Below are positions 39,983 to 52,590 of a DNA stretch of 64,000 bases, piece by piece; the first letter of the stretch is position 1, and each line of letters opens with the position of its first letter. Origin of the DNA: Eucalyptus grandis (Eukaryota > Streptophyta > Magnoliopsida > Myrtales > Myrtaceae); the NCBI RefSeq assembly GCF_016545825.1, contig NC_052618.1:59760561-59824560 (forward strand). Reading direction: 5' to 3'. Position numbers and translations under genes: made by a program. The notes under the pieces were generated by a model. The model saw only the letters and a program-made list of their open reading frames with translations, ran no database searches and was not told where the DNA came from.

Positions 39983-40112
39983 ATGTCGGTCTTATAAGAA
40001 TTAGCTTACAGCGTCATGTACTTTAAAGTAGCGCTAGAAATCTTACTCTTGGTAGGAATATGGAAGAACAAGTAAAAAGATAACTGACAACTCATAGTTG
40101 AAATTCTGGAAG

Positions 40113-40139
40113 TGAGAGAGAGAGAGAGAGAGAGAGAGA
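40113..40139. repeat. (GA)n microsatellite
   Basis: A simple GA dinucleotide run downstream of CHX28. Confidence 0.9.
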
Positions 40140-40624
40140 TAGTCGGAGGACATTACTTTCAAGCAGTTCAAACTTTCGTAGGGAGAAGGATAGAGAAGCA
40201 AAGAAAACGCACTACGTACGTTCTGTACTGCGCATGGCTGTGGAAATTTTTCTCTGACGCAGCTTTGGTGCTTCGGATTAGCAATTTGACTGCAAATGAC
40301 TCCCTTGGGACATTTAAGAGACATGGCTAAGTTGTTTCCATTCTGCAAACTTTTTTTTTCGACATGAGACGAGAAAAGTATACCGCCGACCAAATTCAGT
40401 CATGGACATCTTCTCTTCATTGGCACATTCCTTGGAACATTAGTACTCATAAAAGCTTTTGAAAATGCATCGAAGAGGCTAGCCTTTCAAAAAACTGGTG
40501 CGTGCGCTATCTCTCGAATTTCCACCAACAGAAGTTGCGTCCGAATGAGAGATTCCAATTGTGCCGTTCATTGTCTTTGACTATCTAGTAATACCGGAGC
40601 AACTGTTCACAACACAAACAACCC

Positions 40625-40720
40625 GTAGGCTTTGGGCCTTTGGCCCAGTGGCCGCACATCTACCTCGAGACTGGGAGGTCTGGGGTTCTGGGAAGAATGT
40701 ACTTGCAAGCCAATAAAGAA
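40625..40720 (+). mobile_element. Possible tRNA-derived SINE
   Basis: TTTGGCCCAGTGGCCGC resembles a Pol III A box. About 45 bases later GAGGTCTGGGGTTCTGGG resembles the B box seen in plant SINEs, with a CATCTACCTCGAGACTGG linker of familiar SINE type. The sequence does not fold as an intact tRNA. The B box lacks the GGTTCGA core, so the copy is decayed. Confidence 0.4.
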
Positions 40721-41073
40721 AGCAAATAACAAGGAAACTGCAGATAACCCGATGCAGGGCATAAATTGAAACCTGAGAGATCATGCAAACCACATAACTA
40801 TATTCAACTAGACTGCAATGTCGCGATAGTTGATGGCAATCATTAGACAGAGAAGTACAATAGGTCCATTAAAAATGGTTCTTGAACCCCCAGCTAGAGA
40901 AACGAACAGCTGAATATGCCAATTTGCCAAGGACAAAACCCTTGAGAATCCATTACATTTATACGTCCCCAGCAAGAATCTGTTAATTGACCAAACACAG
41001 TTCTTTCTAGTAGACCACCGCCAGCTATCAGTACATGAGCAAGCAAGATTAAACAGCTGTTCCCAAACGCAAC

Positions 41074-43057
41074 TCAGTAGTCCCTTGAATGTTTAGCCAT
41101 CTCAGTCTGCAAAATTATTAAACAGATAAAATAGGTAAGGTATTTGACCAAAAAAAAAAACAAAAATGGGTAAGGTAGATCCTGTGGGTGGAAATTATGA
41201 GTTACAGCCACAAATCCTATATAACAGGCAATCAATGACTTCTAGTCTACATTGCCAATTGCAATACCAGCAACCTAGTAATCTAGATTACAGGTCACCC
41301 GCAAGATAACCAACACTTCTCTCTCAATCATTCCTGAATCTTTCCGACTCTTTAACTTCATAACAATATTAGGCCAGGTTTGCAATATTTTAAATAAGCA
41401 TGCTACTCACATGACACAAACCCCAATTATGTCCAATCACTGCAAAATAGTCAAACAAGACAAACAAAACTGTGATCCCATCCTATGGTCCTTCTCCAGA
41501 AGCAGGTGAGAATCAGTTAAGCTGAAATCCAAGAAATGCATCCCAACAGTTCTGATCACATTCTTCAGTTTATATGCATGTTAGATGAAAAATATTATAA
41601 TAATTCCTGTTTTCTATCAGGTTATTTGCTTTTCATCCACAAAAGTAGCTTAAGTTGCAAAATTTCATGTAATAATCCGATTCCGCAGCCATCAAAAGAA
41701 GAAAGCCGCACCTCAAAAGCATTCCTTAGATGATCAAGTTCCTTGTCAAGATCATTAATAGCCTGATTATATGCCTGCATGGGTGATGACTGGCTCGTAG
41801 TGTGTACCTACAAACCCCACTCAAACTGCATTAATCTCGATATATGAGCAACTTTCCAGAGAAAATTCCAGCCATAAGACTACTTCTCAGCTAGGAAAAA
41901 ATGAAAGAGTGAAAGAGACACCAAAGGGTAACAAGCCCACAGTTACAGCCCAAGTTTATGGTACAAATGATGCCGCAGACAGTGCTTCACCGGCTGATGC
42001 AACAACTACAATCAACAGGCAAGCTTTCATATAAAAAATACGAGATTATGGCACAAATGATGCAATAATAGGCGCATTATGAGTTGAAGCCCTATGTCCT
42101 TGAATTCACGCGATGGGCAAATTATCCATAGGAACATCATTCTCCAGCTGCAATTTTGTGAACCAGAAAGAATATGTTATAGATCCCAAAATGAGAAAGT
42201 TTACAAATGCGAAATGCCCAAATCTACGCCATAAAAATCCAATATCCCTCACACAAGAGTTATCAACTCCTGAAATTCGAACATCGCCTGCATAATCCGC
42301 AAAACCTTTCAAAACATGTAAGAAAAGAAGGCGCGGGAATTCGCTGAACCTGCCATTCACGTTACAAACTCTAGAAAGAGCATCGGCCTAGCGAAAACTT
42401 TACTAACTCGGAGAAGCATAAGTAGGGCAATCCAACACGATGCACGGAGTAATTGCAGAACCAGACGGCCCGAACGTGCACGGCACACGTGCGCAAACAC
42501 GTATCTAATCTCCTACAGGATTGCACAGACAGGAACCAGGGGGGATAACAAAGGATCGAGTGGAAAATGTCGTACCCGGACAATGATCTTATACTGCAGA
42601 GGGTGAGGGAGCTTGTAACCAGCGAAGAGCACATTGTCATCTCTGTGCAATTGCCTGACTCGACAGCGCCAAAAGAAGAAAAAAAAAAAGGGAACATGAT
42701 CAGGGTTTCCAATCGAACCGCACAAAGGGCAAAGATAAAAATGATGAGCAAAAAGAAAAATAAGCGAAAGAGTACATGCGAAGGATGTTGCCGACGGTGT
42801 GGTCTTCCCTTTCGATGGTGAAGGAAGCGGCGTTGATGATCTTGGTGTCCCGCTCGTACGAAACCCTAGGCAAACGGCCGACGGTCGATTTAGCAGGCAA
42901 CCGAAAGAATGGTGCAGAAATCTAGCGACCCCAGCGACTTAAGGAAGAGAGAGGGAAAGAGAGAGCGAGGCAGAAGGAGGGAGAGGGAGAGGGAGAGGAC
43001 TTACTTCTTGGTGCCTTCGGGAACGACGAACCTCTCGTAGCGATCGGGGGCGTTCAT
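41074..43057 (-). CDS. RPB11: DNA-directed RNA polymerase II subunit RPB11
   Basis: RPB11 pairs with RPB3 to form the alpha-like assembly platform of Pol II. In plants the same subunit is used by Pol IV and Pol V. Exons (minus): 43005-43057, 42776-42865, 42576-42654, 41712-41807, 41074-41106, giving 116 residues, the exact usual length. Landmarks are [15 protein letters not shown], the alpha-motif [38 protein letters not shown], and the C-terminal helix [18 protein letters not shown]. The last exon codes for only ten residues, ending SRDY. The ORF at 42106-42360 is in intron 3 and is not a gene. RPB11 is divergent from the PHD gene 3.9 kb to the right. Confidence 0.95.
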
Positions 43058-43489
43058 GGTTTCCTACCTGCTTGCCCAGAAACTCCACTACTATTCCCCC
43101 CTCCCTCTCCCTCTCCCGATGAATGTTTTTGATTATGCACTTAAAACAGAGAGGGGCAGAACAACCCCCGCTTCAAAGATTTGACGGGAAAGAGATGGGC
43201 CCGGGCCGGACCTCTATCGGCGTTTACTTGGTCCACCGTCCAGTGACACCTCGGAACCGAGCCGGCTTGCCTCCTGCTAATGGCTTTTCCCGGGCCTATT
43301 TGACGTCTTGGGGGTCTGACTCCCCTAATTTCAAGTCGAGTTCGAGCTACTCCATTCTCTGATCAAGTCGAGCTCCAGGTGGTCGCCTCTCGATTCCACA
43401 TGCTCGTGCGTTTACTTTGAAGTTCTCTTGTTTTTTTCCCAAATATTTTTAGTTGTTGAAGAAAAAACCCTTGTAAGTCTTCTTTTTTT

Positions 43490-43820
43490 GTCAATCGATC
43501 ATGGTCAAATCGAGCTTGACTATCTTGATTTTTCATTAGAGTCGAGATCACGGAAGAAAAGTTAATATTGGGTTGAGATCAACCTGAGTTTCCAATAATG
43601 AGTTTGCAATTGCATGATGTTTGAGTTGATTGAACTCAAGCTTAAGTACAAGTCTTTGACCCCCCAAATAAAAAATAAAAATAAAAACCTTATTATAAGC
43701 CGATTGTAATCGAATCAAGCTCGACTATCTCAATTTTTGCAATCAAGTCGAAATTGGAGAAGGAAAGTTGATTTTGGGTCGTATTTGAGTCAACTTTATT
43801 ACTGAGTTTGTAAGTAGAGT
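43490..43820. repeat. Imperfect tandem duplication, unit about 205 bp apart
   Basis: The segment at 43490-43612 and that at 43697-43820 share the order ATCGA..C..ATC(A)AGCTTGACTATCT, AAGTCGA, GGAAGAAAAGTTAATATTGGGT and GAGTTTG, with many substitutions. It is an old duplication or two copies of one repeat. Confidence 0.45.
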
Positions 43821-44039
43821 CGAACTCAAACTTGGCAACTTATATGCTCGATTAACATATGCTCACCATTCCCCATTTAATGGAATGGTTGGATAAGAAA
43901 CGAATGGGTAGATTTGGAACTATAGTCATGTCCAAAAAAATCTAGATTAGGCATGCAAATGATTAATGATTTTTAACTTTTATGCCTCATGTTTATCAAA
44001 TTTGAGTAGATTAGGTGGGGCCTACTGCCTTAACAATTA

Positions 44040-44670
44040 CGAGATCATTTCATTCATCTCGGGGATGTATTTGGAAAAATGCAAAGATCTTTGAATTAAT
44101 AGGGGTTTTCCTTTCCGAAATGTGAGTAATGTTTGGTAAAATGTATTTCAAAAGCACATTGGAAAATCAATTTTGACCTAAACGTCATTAGGTAAAAACT
44201 ACACTTTGTAAATAATTTTTGCCAATTTTTTAAAAATATATCAAAATATATGTTGGTGGAACGTAGCCAGTAGCCACTAGCAAGCCAAATAGGCCACCAG
44301 CCAGCCTTGCCTAAGGTCGCGAGACTTGAGGCAAAGCTTGGATTGCATGTCCCAAAAGATTGTCGCCTAGGGTCTTGCGACCTCAAGAGGCGTGATTTGA
44401 GGACAAGGGATCTCTAGCAAGGGTGTCAATGGCTTAGGGTTTTCAAGGACATTTTCATAATTATGAAAGTTGAGTAAGGGCAAAGTTGGGAAAATAAGTC
44501 TATTTGCATTTCAATAATACTACTTTCCAAAATATCTCTGAATCTACTTTAAAGGTTTTTAGAGGCCTCTAGAAATGCAATTACATTTCTCCAATGTTTT
44601 CTTAAAAAACCAACCAAATGTCATTTGCATTAAGGAAGTATACTGAATCAAACAGGCCCTATAAAGACCA
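44040..44670. mobile_element. Decayed MITE-like block
   Basis: The right end, read on the minus strand, begins AGGGCCTGTTTGATTC, a common end for plant hAT or Harbinger MITEs. The interior has phrases typical of such elements (TTTTCATAATTATGAAAG, repeated TTTGG..AAATG words). The left end near GGGGATGTATTTGG is only weakly complementary. Confidence 0.3.
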
Positions 44671-45460
44671 ATCCATACTAAATTTACCATCCAATGTTTT
44701 TTCAAAATTATATGGGTTAATTCTAATTTTAAAAAATTGCATTTGATTGAGGCCAAACTATGACTAATTGAACTGTTTGGTCGAGTGTAATATATAGTCT
44801 CCAGACTTTGATTGTAAGGATGAGATCCTTTACAATATCATTGTATTTCTTTAGATGCCTCGTTCATCCAAATATTAATTTGTAAAAGTATTGGTATTTT
44901 GTAGTTATTAAATGGGATTTGTGTATTAAAAGTCTCAAAACTTATCGCGAAAATGCAATTAAAATCTAAAATTTGTAATCAAATCTTAAAATTTATCCAA
45001 TTGATCAACTCAAATCCTTAGTCGAAATTTTTTGCACTTTCGTAACAAGGTCTAGGCTTCCGGTACAATTATCCCATGCTAAATTCAATCTATAGAAATA
45101 TCGGGCTGTTATGAAATTTATGACCGTCACATTAATTGTTGAGATTTATCAACATGCACAAGAGCCGTTACATGGAATAGAAGATCCTTGTCCCTTTTCC
45201 CATCCTCTCGTGTGAGCTTCCAAATATTGTTGTGAGGGCCTAAATTGCAACCCCGGCAACAAACTCGATGATCCTTGAGCTTTAGGTAATATTCGACTGC
45301 CTTTTGAACTTGAAATTGGGTTCGAGAGATTCCAAACCACCGGTGCATCTTTTTTTCCATGCCCATCGAACCATTGTGATATTTTCATGACAAAGAGCTG
45401 AGTTCTTGGACAAATTGCGAGTGCAATGTTTGGATAGACCAAAACATAATTACCAAAGGA

Positions 45461-45620
45461 TGTGTCGAATTTTGATTTGTTGTCGTATAATAAAAAATGT
45501 TATACTATGAAGCTGAGTTCAAAGATAGGCTCGGCTCGATGTGTTGAATTTTGATTTGTTGTGTTGTAATAAAAGAAAAAAATTTGTAGTATGAAGTTAA
45601 GTACAAAGATAGGCACCTCG
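45461..45620. repeat. Tandem duplication, period about 79 bp
   Basis: Two adjacent copies both read TGTGT(C/T)GAATTTTGATTTGTTGT and later ATGAAG(C/T)T(G/A)AGT and CAAAGATAGGC, each followed by CTCGATG. Confidence 0.7.
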
Positions 45621-46940
45621 ATGAGGGTCAATCATGGTTATTGTCCAAAAAGGGCAATGCAACTTTTCCATGTATGGGGTGAATGTATTGTGACCTTCCA
45701 TCAATCTTAGTTCAAGACAAGATTTATTTCATTCGTGATATTAAATGTGGTCTTGGGCTAAAATCTACCATTTGAGTTTTCTGTGATATGATTTCCTTAC
45801 AAAAAAATATTTCCATGTCGAGAATACTGGGACGATATCCACTTTAAATTTTCGCATAGGATGTACTGTCCATTAAATAGCAAAAAAGGAAACCAAAAAT
45901 TAAGCAACTACTTCAATGTTGTTCATAAAAGTAAACTTGATTTATATTTGATATGGTCAAGATTGAAATTGGACATTTGATATAACTTTGCATTTAACGT
46001 AGGAAAATGAATTAGGGACCCAATTAATCCAATTTAAAATTCACAACCATATTTTGAACTCACCACAACTTTTGACTAGATTTTGTTGGTCTCGAGAAAC
46101 TGAATAAAGAGCATACCAAAATTTTTCGAACTCACGTGATTGCACTAATCAAATCTAAATCAATGAAATTAGCACCAAATTTAAAGAATGACTGTCCTTC
46201 TAGTTTTAGCCCATTTCTCAGATAGCTATCACAAAGAAAATTTTTCTTACCATATTTGGAAAGATTAGATTCCATGCATTTCATTTCCGCGGATGAAATG
46301 ATTGAGTTCTTCATGCACCGATATTTCAAACTATTTTATAATTGTCCGGTGGTGTATATTCACACGTGTTTCTATGGGTTAGCTAATGACTTAGGAAGGT
46401 ACGATACCGCATAATCTGAATGATAATTAGTTAATATTTACGAAATAGATTTTTTGGTCTTTTCGTAAAAACATTAAGTACTAATTTTATTATCAATACA
46501 TAAATTCATTGATGAAAATAAATGAGGGCACATTGCAGAGTTTCCTCAACTGAAAAAAAAAAGAAGAAGAAGAAGAGGGTTGAACCCGGGACCCCGCTGT
46601 TCAGCACGGAGCGAAACTGCAAATCTCCAGTCTCACTGCAGCGCGGTGTAGCCTGTTCCTTTTTTTAATATATAGGGAAAATGGGCAAGAACCAGGCAGA
46701 AGGGGACGCGTGGATAGATCCTGGGGGGAGCTTCTCATCGGGTAACTTTCGTAATAGCGGGTATTTAAGAGAAAAGCAAGGGGGAATAAGAAAAAGAGAA
46801 AATTGAAAATAAGGCGAAAGGGGGATCCCAAAAAGATTTTCGGGAGAGCCCCCGTTGCCCCCCACCCCCCAATCTCTCGCTAATCGTCCCTCAAAAACTC
46901 GAATAATTCAAAATCCAATATCTGGTCTCTCCCTCCGCTT

Positions 46941-49900
46941 ATGGCCTTTCATGTAGCTTGCCCAATTACATGGTACGTGCTCTGCGCTGTGGCTGCGGCG
47001 TTTCCTCCCCCCTCTTATTTGCCTCCTTCTTCTTCCCCCCCCCCTGCTGCTTCTGCTGCTGCTTCCCCTTCCCTCTCCCCCTCCTCCTCATCTCCTCGGC
47101 TTCCGTTTCCGCTCTTCCGTTCGCCGCCCGTCGGTCTCACTTTTCCGTTCTGTTGTTTGTTTTTGTTTTGGTTTTTTTGGGTTTCCCGGCAGTCGCCGAA
47201 TCTGCTACTGCTCGCTAGGGTTTCCCAGCGGCCTTCCCAAGGATGGGTTCGTCCGCGAGATTCTGCAGCTCCAGGAGTTCCTGAACGATCCGTGGCGGAT
47301 TAGGGCTCCGGACGCCCCCCCCGCCGCCGCCGCCGCCGCCGCTACCCTCCAGGTCGCCGTCCCCAAGGTCGTCCCCCCGCCGCCCCCGCCTCTCCCGCTG
47401 CAGACAGCTGCCGGGGCCGATGCGCCCGCCGGGATCGCCGCCGGTGCCGGTGGGGCCGCCGCCGCCGCCGCCACCTCCGCCGATGGGGCCGACGACGCGC
47501 TGGCCGCCGTGTCGGCACAGGCCAAGCGTGCTGCCCTGCAGAAGAAGGCTGCTGCGGCTATGGTCGCGGCCGAGGACTATGCTCGGCGATTTGAGTCCGG
47601 TGACCTCGCAGTAAGGCCTCCCCTCGGTTTACGATAATTGCTTGGATTTATTTATATTTCCCTTATTATTTTGGGAAATTTCGTTAGATGATGCTGTCAC
47701 AGTACGTTAATTGAATGAGGGTGAGCGGTTAATTAATCGTATACAGGGTGCTTGGGGGACTGTTTAATTTGCAACTGTCAGAAGTTTTTTTTTTTGTAGT
47801 TTTTACACATGTGTAATGTTTTGGATAATTCCATGATTGGAGGTTGTTGGGCGATTCAAGGGTATAATTTCATGTGTATTTCTCTTAATGTTTTGGATAA
47901 CTCCAAGATTGGAGGTTGTTGGGCGATTCGAAGGTATAATTTCGCCATTGAATGTATATCGGGGATTTCCTCTTTTACGCACAATTGTTCCGGTTTTGGT
48001 CTCACTTGACTAATTATTTCGGTTTCGTTGTGCTCACGTGTTTAATCAGCACGGACATTGGACATTAGTCTAGTATATACATATCTGGCAGAGCATCTGA
48101 TTTATTTACATGTGCAAAGATGCACGTGTATGTATCTGGTTCGCTGCGACAACTGTATAACTTAGTTTAGATCTGTAGAAATGATGGAATGACTGCTCAA
48201 GCATGTGACCGCTGAGTGCTTCTCCTTATAATAGATTTCTAGCCTACTTCACCGTTCATTTTGCGACTTGTGCTTTACTCTGATTCTGTTTTCCATAATT
48301 CGACCTGTGTATAGGAGTCCTCTGTAGATGTCGTTGGAGAAGACTATGGTCAAGGCCAAGGTCATGCCAGCTCAAAAATATTATGCCGGATGTGCCTGTT
48401 TGGGGAAAATGATGGGAGTGAGAGAGCAAAGAAGATGCTTTCCTGCAAAAGTTGTGGCAAGAAGTACCACAGGAGCTGCATTAAAAGCTGGGCTCAGAAC
48501 CGGGGTACGGATTTTTTTATTAAAATCCTTATTGGTCTGCCTAGCTTCTGTCTTTTTATTTGTTCTGACCTTTTTTCTTTTCTTTTCAAATTCTTATTAA
48601 TATTGAATTGCTGCAGATCTTTTTCACTGGAGTTCATGGACCTGTCCCTCTTGCCGAATTTGTGAGGTAATATGCGAAATCTGGTGCTATTACTTAGTTG
48701 CGCGAGCATCTGTTGCTGTTATAAGGGTCTTGTTCTTCGATTTTATTTGATTGACCGATCTCAAGATCTGGATTCAGATTTTTGGTTCCTTTACTTCGTT
48801 CGGTTGCAGAATTTGAATCTTTATGATCCATTAAGTGCTGGCTCTCTCCCGTGTTTCTTCTTTCCTTATGCATGCACTTGCTGAGATTGAGTGCTTGCTT
48901 TGCGGTGCTTGGTATCTGGTGCTGGCCCCTCTGTTCCGTTTTCATGGTTGTGTCATGACTCAAAGGTGAATGTGGCCCTCATGTTTTTCTTTCTTTTCTG
49001 TTATGCAAGATATGCCGAAGAGCGGGGGATCCTAAAAAATTCATGTTTTGCAAGAGGTGTGATGGTGCATATCACTGTTACTGCCAGCATCCCCCACACA
49101 AGGTGAGTATGCATTTTTCACCCATCTCTTACATGGTTTGTAAAGTGCTCGTAATGATTATGGACATTGCAGAATGTTAGTTCTGGACCTTATCTGTGCC
49201 CTAAACATACAAGATGCCATAGTTGCGGATCCAATGTCCCTGGAAATGGCTTGAGTGTGAGGTACCATTACTGTCTGAAATGACTATGTTGCAAAATTTT
49301 TCCAGAAGCAATTGATATAGAGTTAAGCATCTCTTTAGGTATTACTGACTGAAACAGATCATTGTTAATTTCTTAACCCTTTTAATATACGTAACAGGTG
49401 GTTTCTGGGATATACTTGCTGTGATGCATGTGGAAGATTGTTTGTCAAGGGGAACTATTGTCCTGTTTGTTTGAAGGTAATTTTGTATTTTGGGGCTTGG
49501 CAGAAAGAGAGAGGATTCAATGTGTATCAAAACATGGTGGATTCTTATTGTTGTTGAAATTTTCAGGTTTATAGAGATTCTGAGTCAACGCCAATGGTCT
49601 GTTGTGATAATTGCCAGCGTTGGGTTCACACTCATTGCGATGGCATCAGGTTACTAACTGGAACTGTGAACTTTTGGCTTAGCTTCTGTTAAAATTGTCC
49701 TATCGTGTGGAGGGTCATGTATATCTCAGATATCTTTGGTTATTGATGTGTCTGTTCTCTTTTTATATGATTTCTCGATGCTATCTGTCCTGTTTCAAAG
49801 AATCTTTGCCATTGCACGTGCAATTGATGATGTCACAGCTTATTAAGTGACGTTGATGGATTCTTAAGGATTGCTTTAATTACTTCTTTAAGGAAGTTGT

Positions 49901-52590
49901 TCTGTCGAAGTTCAGTCAAAATGGTCTTTTCAGTGTTAGGTGATGATTTTGTGTAGGACAATTTTTAATTTTTTTCCCCTTTTTGTTGCCATGGACGTTT
50001 ACTGGTGATGTATATGTTCCCACAGCGAGGATAAGTATCTACAATTTCAAGTGGATGGAAATCTCCAGTACGTTTGTCCCACATGCCGTGGAGAGTGCTA
50101 CCAGGTATGTCTAAAATAGATGTTGGTGGTCTTTTTCCATGGTTTTCTTCTCTTTTCTCATTTGCACTTGTTTGGTTTGCAATTGATCTTTTTTCCCACG
50201 TGAATGTGTGGGATAGGTCAAGGATCTTGAGGATGCTGTTCAAGAGCTTTGGAGGAGGAAAGACTTTGCCGATAGAGATCTTATTGCTAGTTTGCGGGCT
50301 GCTGCTGGATTGCCTACTCAGGAAGAAATCTTCTCTATTTCACCTTACTCGGATGATGAAGAAGGTGGCTCCACTGTTTACAAAGGCGAATATGGTCGGT
50401 CCTTGAAGTTTTCTCTTAAAGGTTTGAATGAGAAATCACCAAAAAAACCAAAGGAACATGGAAAGAAACCCAGCAAGAAGAATATTAAGAAAAAGCCGCA
50501 TCTAGAATCTTCTGCTGGGACCGTGCAACCACATCAAGATTCTGAACCACATCATGATGTTCAATCTCTTGCCCGTAACTCTAACAAGGACAAGAATGAC
50601 GGAATACATTCTGAACCCAGTGGATTGGTCAATGTATTTACTCCTCCCAATGCTAGAAGCTCGAGCCATGCTGAGGGAATATGCTCCATCAATGAGCCAG
50701 GGGTAATAAAACACAAGTTCATTGAAGAAGTTACTGCTGGCACTGAAGAGAAGAAACCACGAGTCCTTCATATTAAGAGCAGCAAGCCTCAGGATTTAGC
50801 TGGTGGAGTTGATTCTGGACAGCATGCTAGCAAGTCGAAGCACGTAAATGAAAAAAAGTTGGTCATACATTTGGGTGCTCGAAATCGAAATGCTACTAAT
50901 TCGCCCCGATCTGATGCTTCTAGCTGCCAAAGAGAACAAGATATTTTGACTTCCAATGGTATGCACTGTAATTATAATCTAGATTCATTTTTGGAAGTCT
51001 AGGGAAACAGATTATGCTTTCCTCAAATTTTTTCATGCAAGGAGGATTAGGAAGGGCATGCATGTGCTGATTGCTCATATAAGTTTACCATTTCATGGGT
51101 TGTTGAAAGACAAACTTGTTACATTCTTGTATTTTTTCGTAGCATGCTTAGCTTATTTGGCGCTGTCTTCTTATGATCAGGCACTGAATATACAAGCCAT
51201 CAGAGACTTACCGATAAATCTTTGGCGGATAGGAATGATAGCCCTGGTATGTTGAGTGTTTGTGAGATGCTTGTTTGATCACTTTATCTACTCCTTTCAG
51301 GCTCACGGTATATTGAAACTTTTGTAGAAGTAGAAATGAATTGTAATTTTTTCTCTTTTGCAGGAGAAATGTCTGACTTCTCTGGCCAATCAAAGGTTGT
51401 CAAGCCTGGGGGTAAAGAAGGCAGTCTTATCAAGTTTGGGAAAATGAGATCCGAAGTTCATGACGTAAATCCAAAATTGGGTAGTAGTGCTGATAGAGTC
51501 GGAATTAAGCCTCCAGAGCACACTCGTCTTGTATTCAGAAGAAGAAATACAGAAGGAAGTGTTCCTGCATCTGAATCTACAGGTAAAACGCAAATGTCTA
51601 GACATGAGAAAATATCTTTGGAAAAGCAAAGGGATGGCAGGCCTGATGTGAAAATCGAAGGCAACAGCGACCATGTTCATACACCCGTGTCACAATCTTT
51701 GCCAAAAGATTCTAAGCCATTGCTGAAGCTTAAGTTTAAGAATATTAATCGTGAAAATCCACCCTCCCAACTATCCCTCTGGGATGAAGAGAAGAGTTCT
51801 ATCAAGGGCCAAAGGTCAAAAAGAAAGAGACCATCACCGTTTATGGCCAAAGCATCTAATGATGGAGATGAAGATGTTAATCGGCAGCATCAGGACAACT
51901 TACTGGATGAGATTATGGATGCTAATTGGATATTGAAAAAATTGGGCAAAGATGCAATTGGAAAGAGAGTTGAGGTCCATCAGCCATCTGACAATTCTTG
52001 GTACAAGCTTTATCTCTTTATTATCTGTTTTCTGTTGCTTAAATGAAGTAAGTGGCGAGCTGAGGATTATAATTTTTCAATTGAACTGATCCTGCAATAT
52101 CTCACTATTAATCATGTGATTATTACCATTTTCATAGGAATTAAACATGTGTATATTTCTTTGCTCATGTGTCATATCTCTTTAGAAATTGATCAACTGT
52201 TGAAAGTATTTGGGTAGGTTCATGTTTTTGGGGTATTCTATTAATGCTTGTCAAGAGAATATCTGTACTTCTTGAGGGAAGGGCAAAAGTATGAAATATA
52301 ATAATCAGCACTGAAAAGAAATGGAGGACGTTGAAAGTCCGGCATTGCATTCATTGATTTATATGTCCTTGCGCTGCATGCTCCAAATTTTTTTGAATTG
52401 GATCATCCTCTTTGGTGTCAATTTTTGTTCTCTCTCAACTTTTTGTAGGCATAAGGGGGTGGTCACCAATATTATTGAAGGGACATCAACATTGGCTGTT
52501 GATCTGGATGATGGAAGAGTTAAGACTGTGGAACTTGAGAAGCAAGGCGTGCGTTTTGTTTCTCAAAAGCGAAAGAGGTCAAAGACGTGA
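46941..52590 (+). CDS. PHD/RING-type zinc finger protein with C-terminal Tudor-like domain
   Basis: This is a nuclear, probably chromatin-reading protein, homologous to Arabidopsis AT3G52100 and AT3G08020. Thirteen exons: 46941-46972, 47193-47610, 48315-48504, 48617-48666, 49010-49102, 49173-49261, 49398-49476, 49567-49649, 50026-50104, 50217-50958, 51181-51246, 51364-52000, 52449-52590, joining to 899 residues. The start MAFHVACPIT is that of the family. Residues 60-150 hold polyalanine and polyproline tracts. Residues 174-369 are a continuous Cys/His region with several PHD-type fingers (CRMCLFGEND, CKSCGKKYH, CPSCRICEICRR, CKRCDGAYHCYC, CCDNCQRWVHTHCDG). A long Ser/Lys-rich linker follows. 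About 820-899 contains GKRVEVHQPSDNSWHKGVVT...LDDGRVKTVEL, a Tudor/Agenet-like fold. The exact histone or DNA target is unknown. Confidence 0.93.
47814..47943 (+). repeat. 72-bp tandem duplication in intron 2 of the PHD gene
   Basis: The unit TAATGTTTTGGATAA...GGAGGTTGTTGGGCGATTC...GGTATAATTTC occurs twice in a row with few differences, so the duplication is fairly recent. Confidence 0.85.

Larger units (their letters stand above)
39983..41073. other. Convergent spacer between CHX28 and RPB11
   Basis: The 3' flanks of two convergent genes. It contains a (GA)n run at 40113-40139 and a tRNA-like SINE candidate at about 40625-40720. No gene is seen. Confidence 0.6.
43058..46940. other. Spacer between RPB11 and the PHD-finger gene
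   Basis: A 3.9 kb AT-rich stretch with decayed repeats: an imperfect duplication (43490-43820), a MITE-like block (44040-44670) and a 79-bp tandem duplication (45461-45620). Minus ORFs at 45127-45442 overlap in two frames; they may be a gene fragment but match no family I know. A B-box-like GGGTTCAACCC on the minus strand near 46575 has no complete tRNA fold. Confidence 0.55.

Noticed and set aside
42106..42360. 84-codon minus ORF near RPB11
   Set aside because: It lies wholly in RPB11 intron 3, and joining the flanking exons gives the exact 116-residue family protein.
46560..46640. Possible tRNA gene on the minus strand (GGGTTCAACCC)
   Set aside because: Only a B-box-like word is present. 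The T stem does not pair in the right register and no acceptor or anticodon stem could be drawn.
46941..47303. 120-codon ORF read straight through from the PHD gene start codon
   Set aside because: After ten codons it leaves the family sequence. Splicing 46972 to 47193 restores the frame into the conserved DGFVREILQLQEFL region.
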